From Polytrichum commune (lineage: Eukaryota > Streptophyta > Polytrichopsida > Polytrichales > Polytrichaceae), in contig OX485808.1 in assembly GCA_950295325.1 (NCBI GenBank), positions 5,830,501 to 5,894,500 of the forward strand: 64,000 bases of DNA, read 5' to 3'. Below, one piece after another: positions 13,499 through 25,985 of this stretch (the first letter of the stretch is position 1; every line of letters starts with the position of its first letter). A program made the translations under genes and the position numbers. The notes under the pieces are model-generated. The model was not told where the DNA came from. It saw only the letters and a list, made by a program, of their open reading frames with translations, and did not search any database.

Positions 13499-14760
13499 CT
13501 AGTCCTAACCCCCTAATTGAGCCCCAATCATAATGAATTAGCAACAAACTTGGGAAGGGCAATATCTACCTCATGGTAGAAGTCGCCATGAACCAAAATC
13601 TATTCATTTGATTTGTGTGGTACTATTCATCATCAATCCATGTTGATGATCTTGTGAACATTGGGGATGGCAACTAAGAAAGGTACCCCCAAAAGAGCAT
13701 TATACCTACATTGCTCTAAAGGTCAATGAAATTGATCAAAAAAATCCGGGAACGTGAAAGGCTTATAAGACCAAAGGCACATCAAGATAGTGACTCCTCG
13801 TGCTAATTGGTGGCTATCAACTTGATGGAGCAATTGAGGGAAAAAAAACTTGAGATTGCCTAGTACTACTATGAAATTTTAGTTGTTGATATGGTTGTGA
13901 ATGATATGCAAGTGTGATGCGGTTGTGTTTTGTTTGAAGTATTAGAATGCTATATTTGCAAACATTTGCCCTCTATATGTCTTAGTTTTAGTAATTGGAA
14001 GTATTGAATATGTAATCTTTAGGGTTAAAAGAATTTATTAGGTATGGTGTGTGAACACACGGGGAGTCAATGTTTATGTTCTAGGATTGTATCATGTGAT
14101 CAAACAATGTTGTGTTTTATGATATGATCCTCAAACATGAGTTTCTTGCAACGGCTTGTATGGAACTATGTTTGCAATAGTATGTATGGGCATGGTTTTT
14201 GTTGGTATGCAATGGTATATATGCACATGGATTACTTTTAATTACTTTAGAGGAATATAGAGTACAATAAATTACATCAGCATTGAAAGTATAAGTAATG
14301 GTAGGGGTGCAAACAAATAGCTCGTTTTGAAGAATCAAGTAATTATAGGATTCCTTTAATTCACGCCTTGAAAGTAAATAGCCCCTAAACAAATACCCCT
14401 TTGCCGCAGCTGGTGCACAAAATCCTATACATAAACCCACCGGTAACCCTCTACCTTGTAAAATTGATGGAGGCCATGTTGGCCAACGGCATAAGTCTGG
14501 CTCTTTGAGTTAGACCCCCACCGTTCTCATGCAAGGTGAAAAAACAACGTAGTGCTACATTATAATGTACACACAAAAAAAAAACACTTTCTTTAGCTCA
14601 TATGAGTCCAGAACGAGGCTCACATCGAAGGCCCATATTCATATAGTGGAACGCAATTACAACGAGCTATATCTAATCAACAACCTCTTGGGAACATGTT
14701 TTTACTAAACCCCCTTTTACCTTTGTAAGCTAGATATAACGCCCACATGCACCCCAAAGC
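13499..14760. other. Repeat-derived intergenic DNA
   Basis: No gene is seen. Around 14330-14440 lies an inverted copy of the sequence at 60607-60706. Both read CAP..(A/V)AKGYLFRG in one frame, which reflects shared repeat DNA rather than proven coding. The minus-strand open frame 14117-14440 arises from it. Confidence 0.45.
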
Positions 14761-14987
14761 AGTGACCGGGGAGATTTTTAAACATAATAAGATGAGATCC
14801 TAGTGTTTACAAGTCCAACCGGTTACATGTCGACATCCTTCGGTTTTCCGTTTATTAAATCGGGGTATATTCTATAGATTCCTCTAAAACAATCCGTAAC
14901 TTTCATGCAGTCTTGAACCTTAACCGGTGATTTCTCAAACTCAACCGGTTCATATGTAACGAACCACCGGTTCTCCCCCCATCATAG
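14761..14987 (+). mobile_element. Mutator-like MITE, copy 2
   Basis: The element is 227 bp, from AGTGACCGGGGAG to CTCCCCCCATCATAG, flanked by a perfect 9-bp target duplication CCCCAAAGC (14752-14760 and 14988-14996). It contains the family core with several CCGGTT sites. Same family and orientation as copy 1. Confidence 0.88.
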
Positions 14988-15429
14988 CCCCAAAGCGCAA
15001 ATGATACTAGGTGACAGGGCCACGTCACCCTCATGAACGCCACGTGGCATGCACGCTTATATTTGAACGGGGATCTGGCACGCAAACAGGGGTTCTCTCT
15101 CACACACACACACCCACACATGTGGATGTACAGACCTGGTAAGTACTGTGGATGTTGAGGGTACAGTAATTTCATCCTAGTTACCATGGGATGAAAGTAA
15201 TTTTACCTGCCATTACAAATTTAAACTTGAAAAGGAGTCACTCGCCTGACACTGCCCTCCCCCCCCCCCTCCTTCTGACCATGTTTGACTGCACCTTTAT
15301 TGAAAGTGTTTATTGCTTTTTAAGTGTACCAACCCTGACAAAATTACTCTAGTGATCCTTTTCGGTGACTTGGGTGGAGAGTACAAGGAGAATTTTAATA
15401 GCAATCGTTGTGTCATTCAATTTCAATCC

Positions 15430-17208
15430 AGTGATGGGGGAGATTTTTGGGCATCATCGGCTGAGGGGCGGTTTACACCAGTGTCCGAAAAGTTTTTGAA
15501 GTTATTGAGGTTAATTGCCTACCTCTTTAAAAGGGCATAGGCTATTTCCCTCATGGCATAGGTTGCATCCTACAGTATCAAATTTTTGTAAGTTGGAAAC
15601 CTTTTGAGTTTTTAAGTTACCCGCCAATTGCCTTCAAAACTAATTTTTAGTAGGTTAAAATCCTTCATATCTTTTAATGTTGTAGGCTTTAAATTCAAAA
15701 TATAATGAAAGGTTGCTAAAATTCAAATGAGTTTAAGGGTGAAAGTCCTCACCATCTTTTGATTCAACCTCTACTCTTCTGCAAGATATTTCTCAGGATT
15801 AGTAAACAAGAATCGAAACTTTCTTGAATCCTTCCACAAAGATATAGCTTCCTCCAAAATAAACTCAAAATTTTGGTTGGTCCTTCAATTGCCGCCCGCA
15901 TCACACTATCCAAGTGTGTTGTTGCCATTCGATTCGAGCGAGCGAGCGAGAGAGAAGCTGATGAGAGAGGAGTTGTGATGAATGGTATTTGTAAAGATTG
16001 GCGGGAAGGGAGTTAGGGCTATTATTGATATCCGTCTATGTGCCACCCAAGAGCCCCGAGTATTAGCCTAAAGATATGTACTTAGGTCAACTAATTTCCC
16101 AATTTGAAGAAGGATGAATGGCTAAAATCCTCTCTTTTAAAAACTTTGTAGGCAAAATTTCCTACATGTTTTTTATCACATAGGTTGATATCCTATGTTT
16201 TTAAATTGTCCATAGGCTCGTTGTCCTACACTTTCAAAATTTTATAGGCTAAGTCACAAATTTTGTAGGTTGCATTTACACTAGCCTTAGGCTCTTGGCG
16301 GACTATGGTTTACACTATGGACCAAGAGCCATGACCATGAAATTCTAAAATCTGTGATTGGAGAGTAAAGTGCTCTTGGTCCCATTTGGCTTTACACTAC
16401 CTTGAAAAAAGGAGAATGACCACTAACTTTGAGGTCCCCAAAAACTACTAAAATCTGCCATTTGGATAATGTGCCATGGTCCAACGGGTTTTCCGTTGAG
16501 GCGAGGCAAAATGCTCGACTCAACGGAAATCAAGGGAGCCGTAAGGCTGAAAATCAGCCATTGGCCGAATTTTGTTTTTAATATTTTTTTTCCCGATTTT
16601 TTTTTGACGTTACTGTATTTATATTAAAAAAATCAGCCCAAAGTTGTCCCGGTCCAAATCCACTTTACACTACAAGAGTGACCAAGCCACTCAAAAATCC
16701 ATTTTTCATTTTTCATGGTCATGGCTCTTGGCCAAGAGCTATGACCATGAAAATGATTTAATTTTCTTGGTCATGGCTCTTGGTCCATAGTGTAAACCGC
16801 CCCTGAGATCCTAGTGTTTGCAAGTCCAACCGGTTACATGTTGACATTTTTTTCGGTTTTCCTTTACTAAATTGGGGTATATTCTATAAATTCCTCTAAA
16901 ATGATCGGTAGTTTTTCTGCAGTTTTGAACTTCAACCGGTTATTTCTCAAACTCAACCGGTTCATCTGTAACTAAGTGCCGGTTCTCCCCGGTCATTGAT
17001 ACTAAGTCAATCGGTTGAGATCCTAGTGTTTGCAAGTCCAACCGGTTACATGTTGACATCTTTCAATTTTCCTTTACTATATTGGGATATATTTAATAAA
17101 TTTCTCTAAAATGATCGGTAATTTTCCTGCAGTTTTGAACTTCAACCGGTTATTTCTCAAACTCAACCGGTTCATCTGTACCCAACTGCCGGTTCTCCAC
17201 AACCATAG
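15430..17208 (+). mobile_element. Mutator-like MITE, copy 3, internally duplicated and interrupted
   Basis: The outer ends (AGTGATGGGGGAG at 15430 and CTCCACAACCATAG ending 17208) are flanked by the 9-bp duplication TTTCAATCC / TTTCAATCT (15421-15429 and 17209-17217). Inside are two head-to-tail MITE bodies (16804-17003 and about 17007-17208), so the element underwent a partial tandem duplication. Its left copy is split 35 bp from the end by a 1.34-kb insertion (15465-16803). Removing the insertion restores the family sequence TCGG(C/T)TGAGATCC. Confidence 0.8.
15465..16803. mobile_element. Harbinger-like TIR element, family GGGGCGG, copy 1 (nested)
   Basis: The 14-bp terminal inverted repeat GGGGCGGTTTACAC / GTGTAAACCGCCCC is perfect, with a 3-bp duplication TGA on each side (15462-15464 and 16804-16806). 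The right 0.5 kb (about 16310-16803) matches the reverse complement of the element at 45053-45615, whereas the left 0.8 kb is unrelated to it, so this copy looks composite. No transposase reading frame is present. TIRs with 3-bp TNA-like duplications suggest the PIF/Harbinger group, with some doubt because TGA is not the usual TWA. Confidence 0.75.
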
Positions 17209-17366
17209 TTTCAATCTGAAGTGGTCTAAGGGTTACTACTCTAGCTTAATTACATGGTTAAATTATACCATTGTTGGATGGGGGTTGAAGTTGATCTACA
17301 GGTAGAAACACCTGGCGTTATTGGTCAGATTTGGTGGTGCCGTTTGATCTTTGACTCGTTACATTA

Positions 17367-17874
17367 GGGCCACTTCACACACGAGACTGAGAGCCCCCGT
17401 GACCATTGCACTTTCAAGCACTCTCGTTGGTGGAAAAGGCGGAGCTGGTCCAAGTTTGCCGCTTCCCACTACGCTTGAGGGACCCAATGGAGTATGGGAA
17501 TGCAAGGTGGATGTAAAGTCTACGTGGATTCCTACGTGGCATCGAATGGACAATGTTTCGTGGTCACTTAGGTTATTTTCGAAAATCATGTCTTGGAGGT
17601 AGGCCTGACATAAAACCGGGAGATCATGGCACTCTGAATGCTCACAACTGTTTGATTTAGTCTAATTTATCATGTGTGAGGACCCGCGTGAGTAGAAATT
17701 TATTGAAATAGCATTTGGTGGAGGGTCCGGTCACATATGGCTTCACATTACACTTGAGGATTCGTGACCATACTACATGATTTTGGACGTGTGTTGGGAC
17801 GGCCTTTGGACACTTTCTTTTGGGGCTCTCACAATTTCATGGTCACGGCTCTTGGCTCGTGTGTGAAGTGGTCC
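17367..17874. mobile_element. Tourist-like (PIF/Harbinger) MITE, 508 bp
   Basis: The ends GGGCCACTTCACACACGAG and CTCGTGTGTGAAGTGGTCC are inverted repeats with one mismatch, and further subterminal pairing includes GTGACCAT against ATGGTCAC. The element is flanked by TTA on both sides (17364-17366 and 17875-17877), the classical Harbinger target duplication. The open frames inside (17351-17602 plus, 17359-17589 minus) are chance frames over the element. Confidence 0.8.
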
Positions 17875-19853
17875 TTAGTCTAGAGGAATTAAGTGTAAAG
17901 TAGAGCTGCTTAATTCCAACACGTCATTAACATGAACACTTATATTGAGTGGTATGTGGTTAGGTCGGGATCTAAGAATGGACATCCCAAAAGACCAATG
18001 TTTATAAATTATATTGGACTACGTGCTCAAAATGGGCTTACCATTTTAGGTTCAATGGTCATTGTGGTTCCTTTCTTTTAAATTTTGTTTCATGTTGTTG
18101 TTGTTTGGGGGGGGGGTGTATGACCACTTAATGAGCACGAGAATCTTCATTTTGATAAAAGAGCTTCAAGAACTGTAAGGCAAATGGTTACGAGTGTTGT
18201 TAGGATTTGCCAATCATCTCGCACTAATTGCATGTTTCATAACCTACAAGAAGTGAGTGCAAGGAGAAAAGTATTTAAGTAACACACATCTACTTTTACA
18301 TAACTATGTGATGGAAGATATTTATGAGCTCACAATCTAACCCTTCATTGTTAAAGGGTGCATTCCAATGAAATTGAAACTTTCATACCACCCTTCAATG
18401 TTGAGGGCAATTCATCGCATTGTCTCCAACATATTTATGATCAACCTCCTATTTGTGAACACCACCTCCTTTATGAAAATACGCAAATACAAATATGTAT
18501 GTTTCCACAAAAGCATAAAGAAGGTCCAAAGGTCATAGAGTTGAAGTTTTAAAGTTGGGGCAACTAGGGAAAAGCTTAACTTTACTAAAATTTGGATGAC
18601 GAGATGGATGAGAACCACAATAAAAGAACTAGAAAATGGTATGTATAACACACACACACATCCATCCAAATTTAAAGTTCATATTCCTATTCTAAAGGTG
18701 GTCAAAGTTTATTGACCCGAATATGATTTTTGAATAGAATAGATAGGATAGATCGGATACATCCAGTAATATAGTGGGGTTTTATGCACTTGGTTTTTGC
18801 ATGAGATCATGGATGGCACATTAATGACCGACATCTAATGTCATTTGGAAAAGTATTTGCCCCATGGTTGATAGATTTCTTTATTCTTGGATGTTGCCAA
18901 CTCAAAATTATCCCTCTGGGAGCAAGTCAGGCAAAAAATTGTGGCAGTAAGAAAATTGAAATGTTGGGACCACTTAAAGCTCTATTCTAAACAGTAAAAA
19001 AAAAGTGGTATAAATATAATTACCATGATATCAAATTACAATATTGTTAAAATCATAATCACACTCTTTTTTACATCTACTGTGGGCTCCAAAATAATCA
19101 TCCCATTTAGTGAGGGTTGGCTAATAGTGTGGTTGGGAAATTAGTGCCACCATAAGATCTAGGATTTGGGAGTCCAAAAGTGTTCTTGTCATTTTTTTTT
19201 GATGCTAGGTTTTGATGAGTATCAATGCTACCGTACCATTTTACAATGCCCAAAGTTGTTGTTGTTGCACCATTGAGAATGGTTCTTGGAGTTGTGACTT
19301 CAAGTTTCAAAGCACCTTAGAGGACACATTGATTTTCTTAAGAGATTATGGTAAATGGGCACGTAATCATGATATTAGTGTCACTCCATTAAAATTCCAA
19401 CACTAACTGATTTTGAGATTTGGCGAAATAATGCGTGGTTTGGGAATTAGAACCACACGCACTAATCAATGTAATCCTTAGGTGAACAATATCTTTCAAA
19501 AATCTTAAGACGACTTGTCATGCCTCGAGGCCGCCCTTGCTTAATGTGAAGGATGTGTATTAGACTTTGTCGGTGGTTAAGTGTGTGCTTGTGAGCTCTG
19601 ACCCATGTCTTATACACTACATTAATCATGTTACTTTGAATACCATGATCAACACAAGGCTAACGGGCTCACATTCATGCCAATACCGAGTCACGGGAGT
19701 TATTATTTATTTATACTTTGAATAATAATTTGGCATTCTACTAGAGTGTGTACCACATTGAATCAAGATATATTTTATGAATGCTAAACTATTGAAATAA
19801 CGAAGCCCACATTACATAGAAGAAAGAGTGTAGCCTTGGTTTAGGGTTTGGTT
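17875..19853. other. AT-rich intergenic DNA
   Basis: No gene, splice structure or recognisable repeat could be supported. Small features are a G-tract at about 18110-18117 and a short (AC)n tract at about 18650-18661. Confidence 0.4.
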
Positions 19854-20081
19854 CAATGCCCGGGAAGTGTTTGGGCATAGTCGGTCAAGATCCTAGTGAT
19901 TCTAAGTCCAACCGGTTACATGTTGACATCCTCTGCTTTTGCTTTCATTCATTTGGGGTATATTCTTCTATAGATTCCTCTAGAATGATCGGTAATTCTC
20001 ATGAAGTCTTGAACTTCAACCGGTTATTTCTCAAACTCAACCAACTCATCTGTAACTAACCACCGGTTCTCCCCAAGCCCT
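19854..20081 (+). mobile_element. Mutator-like MITE, copy 4
   Basis: The element is 228 bp and carries the family core (CAAGTCCAACCGGTTACATG and downstream CCGGTT). It is flanked by GGTTTGGTT / GGTTTGGTA (19845-19853 and 20082-20090), a 9-bp duplication with one change. The termini are more worn than in copies 1 and 2. Confidence 0.75.
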
Positions 20082-20134
20082 GGTTTGGTAATCGGGCTTA
20101 AAGGGAAGGCATTTGATTCACATCCGTTAGGGTC

Positions 20135-20367
20135 AATGATCGGGGAGATTTTTGGGCATACTAATCGGTTGAGATCCTTAGTGTTTGCAAGTCCAACCGG
20201 TTACATGTTGACATCCTTCGGTTTTCCTTTTATTAAATTGGGTTATATTCTCCTATAAATTCCTCTAAAATGATTGGTAATTTTCCTGCAGTCTTGAACT
20301 TCAACCAATTATTTCTCAAACTCAACCGGTTCATTTGTAACTAACTGCCGGTTCTCTTCGATCATAG
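20135..20367 (+). mobile_element. Mutator-like MITE, copy 5
   Basis: The element runs from AATGATCGGGGAGA to TCTCTTCGATCATAG and has the complete family body. The target duplication is weak (about 6 of 9 positions agree between CGTTAGGGT and CCTTAGGTA), which suggests an older insertion. It lies only 53 bp from copy 4. Confidence 0.7.
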
Positions 20368-23300
20368 CCTTAGGTATTTTGGTGTCTAAGGGGCCCAACA
20401 AAGGTCGATTATTACTTTGTCTGTTGTTGTTTCCTTGGAATACACGCATACCAAGATGCGAGCTTCTTTCTAGACCCCTAAGGTATGTGGGTGTAATTCG
20501 GTTAGTTTTCCTTAATCGGACCCTTATATTTGATTGGTGTGTGTGTGGCTAGGTGAGGATCAAAGAACAAGCACTATAATGACACATGTTCAAAAGAGAT
20601 TGGACTCTGTCCTCAAATTTTATAAGTACTTTGCACTCAACAATGACCACAAATTGGAAGAACATGTGTATTCGGTTAGGGAATCAACAAACATGCACTT
20701 TCCGAAAACCATAACTAAATTGGGGGAGGTCTGATTTTTGTTGATACTTCATTGTATATTTGCTAATGTAATATGATTTTTGTTTTGTAAATCTAATCAA
20801 GAGAAGTTGCAGAACCTGAAAACAAAACAAGGGTCATGGACCATGAAGTCAATATGGTAGCAATATTTAATGCTTTCATGATTTGTTTGTAATCGATTTA
20901 GAGTAATTCAAATTCAAAAAATTGTGATGAATTCATACAATTAAAATTTGGTCCAAATTTACAAGATTGTATTATATATATACACACACACACCCGTGAG
21001 GGTAAGAGTCCATATGAAATTTACAATTTTCAATAAAATATGATACTTACTTACTATACGTAGTAATGTATAAACTAAGGGAAAAGTTACACTATATATG
21101 ATATTTAGTGTCATGTGGTCATTTATGTCAGTATGGTAACTTTTTGGATGATACTTCTTATAAATAAGTTTTATAAAGATTGTCATGGATGATGGATGAG
21201 TTCATCCATTGGCCAAAACCCTACCTTCGCCTGTCAGCAACTTGTGATGAAATATTATCATCGATGATTGAAATTTGGATGAATAATCACTTGGTAAGTG
21301 ACAATAATTGCAACACTACAATTCTATAATCCGCCCCAAAAAAATTTACAAGGAATGACAAATAATGTTGGGTTAACATTTAGTGTTGGTGACACTACAC
21401 CGCGGTTTCCAATTAGTATTGAGAAAGGCAATTAGAATTGGTGACACTAAATACCATATTTAGTGTAGTTCATTCTTGACTTTAAAAATATCTCGTGAAC
21501 CATCAACTTTTTAGATTGGAATGAAATCATCGTCATTGACAAGAAAATTTCATGGGGAACATAATGATACCCAATGTGACCTTCCTGGCACCCTTCAAAC
21601 ATGCCTTCAAAGGTCATTCATAAGCCCAAATAATCTTAGAAAGTTAAGGGTTAAAGGCCAAGCTGGAAATTTTTTTTGGGTGCAATCACCGATGCCCTCC
21701 TACACCAATGGACACATTTACGTTAAAATACTGTCGTTTTGGAGATGTGGATGGTCAAAAAACTTGTATAAACACTCTCAACTTAACAAAAATGCCAACC
21801 GTGCGGTCATATTTACTACACTAGACACTATATATATCAAGGCTTCTACATTGATATGTGCAAATAGGTGGCCATGTGCTAATTTGTCGACATTCCACAC
21901 TATTTTGAGTAATTGATACCATAATTTCAAGATATAACATTTACTTTTTTTAATTGTGGTCCTTGTATGGATGAATCAATAAAGTTATAACATGTGATAT
22001 ACTTTTGATAGGCTAGGTAATCTGCATGGGTAAAGAGGCAATTATTTTGCAAAGGGAGCCTAATTCCACATATCATTGTGGTTGAGAATGGACACTACAT
22101 GGGCATGTGTTACAATGAGATTGGACTAAGTGCTCAAATGTAGACTACTCTCTAGGATCAATAGTTAACATGATTAGGATGGTTGCCTATGTTATGAGCA
22201 TTAAAAAAAGAAAGAGAATTTTCCTTGTGCCTCTTACAGCTTTTCTGCACCTTTAATTCTTAAGACTTGAGCTGACCTATATCCCTCTTAGAATAAGTAT
22301 ACATGTGTGACAATGTGGTATTTTTATGAAGGGCTAATTATCTACTAGAATAGATTTTGCTGCATGCTAATTTTCAAAATAATGGTAAATTGTTGTGACT
22401 ATTTCCTATGGGCAACTATAAATTGTTGAATGATTAATTTAATGGTACCCAATATTACTTACATGTAAAAGAAATCCCCAATTTCCCAAGGTCTTTAAAG
22501 TGTATGATGAATTATAAGCCTTGCAAAAAGCACATGTACAAAACAAAGAAAACAAACATCCTTTAGGGTTTATGGTTTATAGATCACTCACTATGACACG
22601 ATATATCCAATCAATACTACAAATAGGGAGAGCCAATGTGATTATGGACCTTTTTTGATCAATGTCTAAGTATGAATTGATTTAAGATGAAAAGACTAAA
22701 GTAATGTCAAAGGCCTCTCAAACTACTACTATCACTGACAACTACAACATCATCTTAAAGAGGCATGCAAGGATCTATGGTATGTAGTACTACTCATGAT
22801 TTCATGCCAAATTATATTGAGTCTCGCTTATTGCATGAGTTGTGATTTCAAAATTTGTGTAGGATAACTGGTCTTAGCTCACAATCATCATCACCATCTT
22901 GGCTTGCAAGAGCCAACACATAAGATATTCAAGCATAATCTCTAGTGATCGACTTCCAAGCTCCACAAACACAACAAGAAATGAACTTGCAATCTCAAAT
23001 AATTAATCCCTTGAGGATGCTAAGTGATCAACCTACCTTCAAGCCATGCTCCAATCTCTCTCACTCACTTGCTCCCAAACTTACTCCTTTATATTTGCAC
23101 ATGAAGAGATCAAGGCTCCTCAAGTAATCCTAACCCAAATCCCTCCCCACACACACTAAAATCCACAAAATATCAATCTCAATCTACACAAGAAGAAAAA
23201 CTAATGTGACAGAGACCACTCGATTTTGGCATTGAAAATCAGGAGAGTGGGGTGACAAGGGCCCAACCCCCCTTGAAATGCTTGGCAACATCTCACAAGT

Positions 23301-23937
23301 GATTTCATTTATCCTTCGATTCTTCACAAAAAATCAACAATCATTCATTCATTTCTCTCAATTGAAGTGCAAGATATATTTTCATATCTAACCCCTTATA
23401 TACATGGTATTTTAGATGTACCAATACAGTAATTTTATGATGTTATGTCAAATGCTATATTACATATGATGTTTGCACACCTAGAACACCCTATATTGTA
23501 TGTAATTATTTTACAATTTCACCCACAATTCATATATGAAACCCTAACTTTTATCACACATAAATCCCATGTCTTTCGCTAGTGCCTCCCCCGAGAGCCC
23601 ATACATGTTTGACCAACGTTTCCTCGATGGTGTCGGAAACTAGCCAAAACTTTTCAAGCATAATGGCTAATGACAATTATTTTTCCAATTGTGTTGGCTA
23701 TTAGTTGTTACTAATTTTTAATGCTATTGGCAATTTGCCAATACTCCCCATTTTATCAACTAACAGCCACTACATTTGCATTTGTGTCGGCTCTTGGCCG
23801 ATACAATACCACATATTATTATTGGCAGATAAAATTGCACTTTGTAACCATTGATTCTTTTTCAAGTCTTATTGACTACCAGATAGTACGCATACATTTG
23901 CTACAAAACATTACATACTAACTTAGATGATTTGCCT
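20368..23937. other. AT-rich intergenic DNA with repeat remnants
   Basis: No gene could be supported. At 21084-21180 is a fragment that recurs at 47074-47130 (around GATATTTAGTGTCATGTGG). The plus-strand open frame 21521-21916 has no domain and no splice support. Short palindromic ACACTAAATAT / ATATTTAGTGT motifs recur here and elsewhere and look like remnants of small DNA transposons. Confidence 0.4.
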
Positions 23938-24116
23938 CATAACATTATTAAGCAGTCTAGGTTTGTTCATGTGGGCGTTGAGAATATAACCATGGGATGC
24001 CCCAACCTAGTGCAAGGAGATTCATGTTCAATATACATGTGCACTAGGTTGGGACATCCCATGATTATATTCTCAAGACCCATGTGAACGAGCGCACACT
24101 ACTTATTAATGTTATG
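23938..24116. repeat. Foldback hairpin element, arms of about 70 bp
   Basis: The left arm (about 23938-24010) and right arm (about 24040-24116) are inverted copies. The inner about 49 bp, ending CCAACCTAGTGCA, pair with only a few mismatches, and the outer part starting CATAACATTA pairs less well. The loop is about 30 nt. The CATAACATTATT-type end is shared with the element at 24923-25062. It is either a MITE-like foldback or a source of hairpin small RNA. Confidence 0.7.
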
Positions 24117-24922
24117 CTAATCTCCATGTTCTACATATTTGTAAATACTTAGGTAAATATATTTAGGGTTTTCCATATTTTGGTATTGGTGTTTGATTAT
24201 ATATATAAATAATTCTATGTACCATGCAAGACCCTTCCTATGTAAATAAAGGTACCCTAGTATTGTCACTATGATACTAGAATGGTATCAACCCAAATAA
24301 TGACTCATGTTGAGAAGATTCTTTCATCATCCTATGCCAATATTTGACTACTGTAACAATCCGATGTTGGTAAGGCAAGTTATTTGAAACGACAACGAAT
24401 TCACATATCTCACATTTTAATTGTTACCTTCCTTTTTCTTTATGAAATATATCATGTAAATCCGGGATGGGACGTAAATCCTTTGCCGTTTTTTGTCTCG
24501 TCCAAATTTAATGCGACGGGCGGGATGTAGATGGAAAAATTTGTAAGAAAATTGTTCACTAACTTGTCCACCTAAAAAATCAGGTTGAAGGTCCTAGGTG
24601 ACCGCTTGGCGTGGAATTTCAGGTCATCCAATCACCCTCATTTAATTTAATTTAATTTTTATTTTGAGGTCGAGTGGCTGAGCTAACATGGAATGAAAAT
24701 TCAAGTCAACTTGACAGTTGATTGGTTGGTCAACAAAGTTTTTTTTAAAGCTAACGGAATGGTCTATTAACATGGACTATTTCAATTGGCAAAAAATACC
24801 CCAACGATGGACATGATAACGACAAGATATTTGTGGAAGGATTAGCACATGTCAGTGATAAGACTCAATCTACAAGACCCGACCTTTTGTGTAGTACACT
24901 TGGTTCATTTTTATCGTGATAC

Positions 24923-25062
24923 TTAACATCATTCATATCCATAACAATGTTTTGTGGGACTGACAATATTCCATGGAATATTCCCACATTCAATTCGACA
25001 GAAAATATCCGTGAAATACTCTCGGTCCCACAAAACATTGTTATGGATCTGAATAATGTTAT
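24923..25062. repeat. Foldback element of the CATAACAATGTTTTGTGGGAC family
   Basis: The left arm contains ATCCATAACAATGTTTTGTG and the right arm its inverted copy, and pairing continues through the GGGAC sequence. Related single arms lie at about 39085-39140 and 48796-48880. The element is about 140 bp with no coding capacity. Confidence 0.65.
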
Positions 25063-25700
25063 ATAGAGGCCTATTAGCCAAATAGCATTACCACATTCTC
25101 AGTGGTCTTTATATTGGGAAGAGGCTTGCTGAACAACCTGTCACTGGCCAATTAGAAACCCTTCAGAAAAGGGACTAGTATAAGATCAAAACAATGTCAT
25201 CCAGTCAAAGCCAATGTCTTATTGCGACTTGATGTGTTTGCCTTACTTTAGGACATCAAAATTGCTCTTGGATTTGATATATCAAATGGAATGTGATATG
25301 ATATACAGTGGATTCAATCACAACTCTAACTAGCTTATGTCTTCAGCGCACGAAGAATGAATGTGAATATTTGCAAACTGTCACACAGTTTGAATACAAT
25401 GTGCGTTGGAAGTTGCAGCTGAAGGGTGATTGTTCAACTTCAAAGCTTAGTTGGAAGACAAAAATGGAAAATTTTCATTGAGTTAGTTCAACCCATAAGA
25501 TGTATGATCAGACTTTTCCATGGGAAGACGCGCAACAGATTTGCCAAAAATATCACCATGCTTCCTTTGTGACGTAGAGGGAACAATGCAACACGACACG
25601 TCTTTAAAACCTACAGTTTCTTCCTTCAGGAGTTCCTCTTACTCCACCTGCCACCACTACTCGCGCTTAGATACACACAAGCCTACGTAAGAAGAAGCCC
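25063..25700. other. Intergenic DNA
   Basis: No gene or repeat could be supported in this stretch. Confidence 0.4.
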
Positions 25701-25707
25701 ACCACCT

Positions 25708-25985
25708 CGGTCTCACAAAGAAGGACTGAGTAGACTCGCTATTTTTGAGCTCGAATGTCCACCGAAGTGCAAGCACAAAGTCTTGAAGCGTCGTCCTCTT
25801 CCACTGCAACGTCAATTTCGTGTTACTTTAAAACACGCCTTGCAAAGAAGGACTAAGCAAACTCGCAATTTTTGAGCTCGAATGTCCACCGAAGTGCAAG
25901 CAGAAAGTCTTGAAGCGGCGTCCACTGCCTCTGCATGCTACCAACTTCCACTGCAACTTCAATTTCGTGTTACTTCTAAACACTG
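25708..25985. repeat. Two-copy tandem duplication, 127-bp offset
   Basis: The block around AAAGAAGGACT and TTTTTGAGCTCGAATGTCC is present twice, 127 bp apart (GAGCTC at 25747 and 25874). The second copy has about 27 extra bp before the shared segment TTCGTGTTACTT. It is GC-richer than the surrounding DNA and lies just beyond the distal end of the LRR array. Confidence 0.7.

Noticed and set aside
21521-21916. 131-codon plus-strand open frame in the repeat region
   Set aside because: No domain or transposon protein motif, no splice context, AT-rich surroundings with many similar chance frames.
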